Source: Niabella beijingensis (GTDB lineage: Bacteria > Bacteroidota > Bacteroidia > Chitinophagales > Chitinophagaceae). From it: a DNA stretch of 64,000 nucleotides. The DNA is taken from the NCBI RefSeq assembly GCF_020034665.1, contig NZ_JAIQDI010000002.1, forward strand, positions 372,001 to 436,000, written 5' to 3'. The notes under the pieces are model-generated. The model was not told the DNA's origin. It saw nothing but the letters and a program-made list of their open reading frames with translations, and made no database searches. Numbering within the stretch: the first letter of the stretch is position 1; the number at the start of each line of letters is the position of its first letter. A program made the position numbers and the translations under genes. Of this stretch, positions 62,404 through 64,000 are shown piece after piece.

Positions 62404-64000
62404 CTATCCCTGTTGTATCAAATGCTGTAAATCGGGGTCGTTTTTGATACGTTCCATTTCATTCTCAACGATTTTTATGACGTCCAGTTTTATCTGTTTG
62501 TAGTTATTCTCGATTTCCTTTTTCATATTGTCGGTTCCGCTTTCATCGGTAAAAGAAAGTATCTGCGGTATCTTTTTGTAACTTTTGGTTTCGGCAGCTA
62601 CTTTATCTGTATCCACAACAATTTCAGCATGAAAGATTTTTTGCTCGATACGTTCATCGAAGTTGTCAGATACTGCCCCGACAAACATACCCTGTGTAAG
62701 CGTTGAGATTTTAGATGCTGGTATCAGGCTATCCATTTGGGTTGAAATAGAAGTGGATTTATCATTGCGGTTAATGGTCATGCTCTGCCGCTTCTGTAAC
62801 ACTTTTCCGAAACGCTCGCTTAGGCTCTTGGCGGTTTCGCCAACCACCTGACCACTGAAAATATTACCTACCGTATTCTGTATTACTTTGCTTTCCTTGT
62901 CGCCGTAATCACGGGTTAATTGACTAAAATCCTGAAAGCCTAAGCATACAGCCACCTTATTACTTCTCGCAGTTGCGATAAGGGTGTCCAAGCCCCTAAA
63001 ATAAATTGTGGGCAGCTCATCTATGATAACCGAACTCTTTAATTGCCCTTTCTTGTTGATTAGTTTTACAATCCTCGAATTGTACAAACCCAAAGCTGCG
63101 GAGTAAATATTTTGTCGGTCGGGGTTGTTGCCTACACATAAAATTTTTGGTTCTTTTGGATTATTAATATCTAAAGAAAAATCGTCACCCGTCATCACCC
63201 AATACAGTTGCGGGCTTATCATTCTTGACAAAGGAATTTTAGCAGAAGCAATTTGTCCCTGTAATTGGTCTTGCGCCCCGCCTTGCCACGCATCCATGAA
63301 GGGCGACAAATAATTTTCCAGTTCCGGGTATGAAGTCAATATGGTGAATACGTCTGCGTATTTTTTATTCAGCAGTTCTATCGCATGGGGGAATGTACAA
63401 TACTTGCCATCTTGGTAAATTCTCAAATACCAAATGATGGCAGCTAATAAGATAATTGGGCTATCCACAAAGAAATCCCCTTGTTTCAAAATCCAGCTTT
63501 TGTTAAGGTTCAGCATGATGGTATAAGCCGCCTCGTAAGCATCGGATATATCCGTCATGAAAGCAGGATTAAGCGGATTGCATCGGTGGCTCCGGCGTGG
63601 GTCGTCAAAGTTGATAACATAGAATTTGGGCTTAACCTTATACTTATCGGAATGTTTTAGTAAGTGATTGTAGGCAATGGTAGAAAGGTCATCAAACTTG
63701 AAATCGTAGATGTACATGCTGAACCCTTTCTCGATGTGCTGCTTAATGTAGCTGTTTACGATAGCAAACGATTTTCCACTGCCCGGAGTACCCAACACAA
63801 TCGAGGCTCGAAAAGGGTTGACTACGTTCACCCACCCGTCATTCCATTTTCCCTTATAGTAGAACTTGGTCGGCAGGTTGACGGAGTATTCATTTTCCAT
63901 CAACTTGGTTTCCTGCTGGAAACTTTCATTTTCATTATTAAATACGTCATCCATCAGGTTATTTCTCAATAGCCTGCTCATCCATACACCTGCCATCATC
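62404..64000 (-). CDS. TraG/VirD4-type coupling protein (5' end outside window)
   Basis: The visible 531 residues hold the coupling-protein ATPase: Walker A GTPGSGKS (about 70-77 of the visible part), FDDPRRSHRCNP, and the later VIIDELPTIYFRG Walker B. The N-terminal membrane part is cut by the window edge. The family recruits the relaxase-DNA complex to the type IV secretion channel. It is on the minus strand, 53 nt from the PanE-like promoter region. Its presence confirms conjugative function and shows that the sulfur island sits inside the ICE. Confidence 0.9.
   Translation of the reverse strand, partial: MMAGVWMSRLLRNNLMDDVFNNENESFQQETKLMENEYSVNLPTKFYYKGKWNDGWVNVVNPFRASIVLGTPGSGKSFAIVNSYIKQHIEKGFSMYIYDFKFDDLSTIAYNHLLKHSDKYKVKPKFYVINFDDPRRSHRCNPLNPAFMTDISDAYEAAYTIMLNLNKSWILKQGDFFVDSPIILLAAIIWYLRIYQDGKYCTFPHAIELLNKKYADVFTILTSYPELENYLSPFMDAWQGGAQDQLQGQIASAKIPLSRMISPQLYWVMTGDDFSLDINNPKEPKILCVGNNPDRQNIYSAALGLYNSRIVKLINKKGQLKSSVIIDELPTIYFRGLDTLIATARSNKVAVCLGFQDFSQLTRDYGDKESKVIQNTVGNIFSGQVVGETAKSLSERFGKVLQKRQSMTINRNDKSTSISTQMDSLIPASKISTLTQGMFVGAVSDNFDERIEQKIFHAEIVVDTDKVAAETKSYKKIPQILSFTDESGTDNMKKEIENNYKQIKLDVIKIVENEMERIKNDPDLQHLIQQG

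Overview
The window comes from a Bacteroidota chromosome, most likely a Chitinophagaceae relative. The evidence is TAnnTTTG-type -7 promoter boxes, SusC/SusD proteins, lack of Shine-Dalgarno sites, RteC proteins and the style of ClpB and DnaA. It has two parts. Positions 1 to about 9010 are host chromosome, visibly G+C-richer. From the tRNA-Ser gene at 8923-9011 to the right edge everything looks like one integrative and conjugative element (ICE) of the broad CTnDOT-like type. Its right end lies beyond the window.

Host part: a secreted beta-helix lipoprotein, a GH20-type hexosaminidase, clpB with a foldable 5' leader, a DsbA-like protein with a histone-like tail, dnaA, and tRNA-Ser(GCU).

ICE backbone: tyrosine integrase (9262), rteC (15776), then a block ordered like the CTnDOT excision operon: two Xis-like HTH proteins, a DUF3945 protein and topoisomerase III (16881-21260). 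An ORF6N protein, a DUF1896 protein and a giant methylase/helicase (to 29814) follow. A TraG/VirD4 coupling protein runs off the right edge (62404 onward). Three sets of cargo interrupt this backbone.

Cargo 1 consists of possible defence islands. An HTH / HAD-like-phosphoribosyltransferase / DprA-like triad lies at 10604-13447, next to a protein with a HEPN-like RNAVSH motif (13638-14951). A two-gene unit of a trypsin-like protease and a HEPN-motif protein (22146-23733) is wedged in antisense orientation inside the conserved backbone.

Cargo 2 (30020-39796) is an AraC regulator, a MauE-like membrane protein, a small two-Cys exported protein, and a TlpA-SusC-SusD operon. Two tandem XRE regulators with an unknown partner and a second RteC protein follow.

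Cargo 3 (40834-62350) is a large sulfur and thiol island. One ten-gene operon encodes TolC, RND pump, adaptor, TlpA, a separate N-terminal DsbD domain, DsbD, two more TlpA, a DsrE-like protein and a SoxB-like enzyme. Next to it is a set resembling the staphylococcal cst sulfide-detoxification genes: two CstB-like persulfide dioxygenase-rhodaneses (one exported), rhodanese, thioredoxin, two YeeE halves, type II sulfide:quinone oxidoreductase, TauE exporter and a Crp/Fnr regulator. Three promoters in this set share a dyad (TGTAAC-N4-GTTACA type) exactly 21 nt upstream of the -7 box, which suggests one Crp/Fnr regulon.

Together the cargo suggests a transferable element that handles sulfide and persulfide stress and carries at least two uncharacterised candidate immunity modules. 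All functions are inferred from motifs and gene order. No database search was run.
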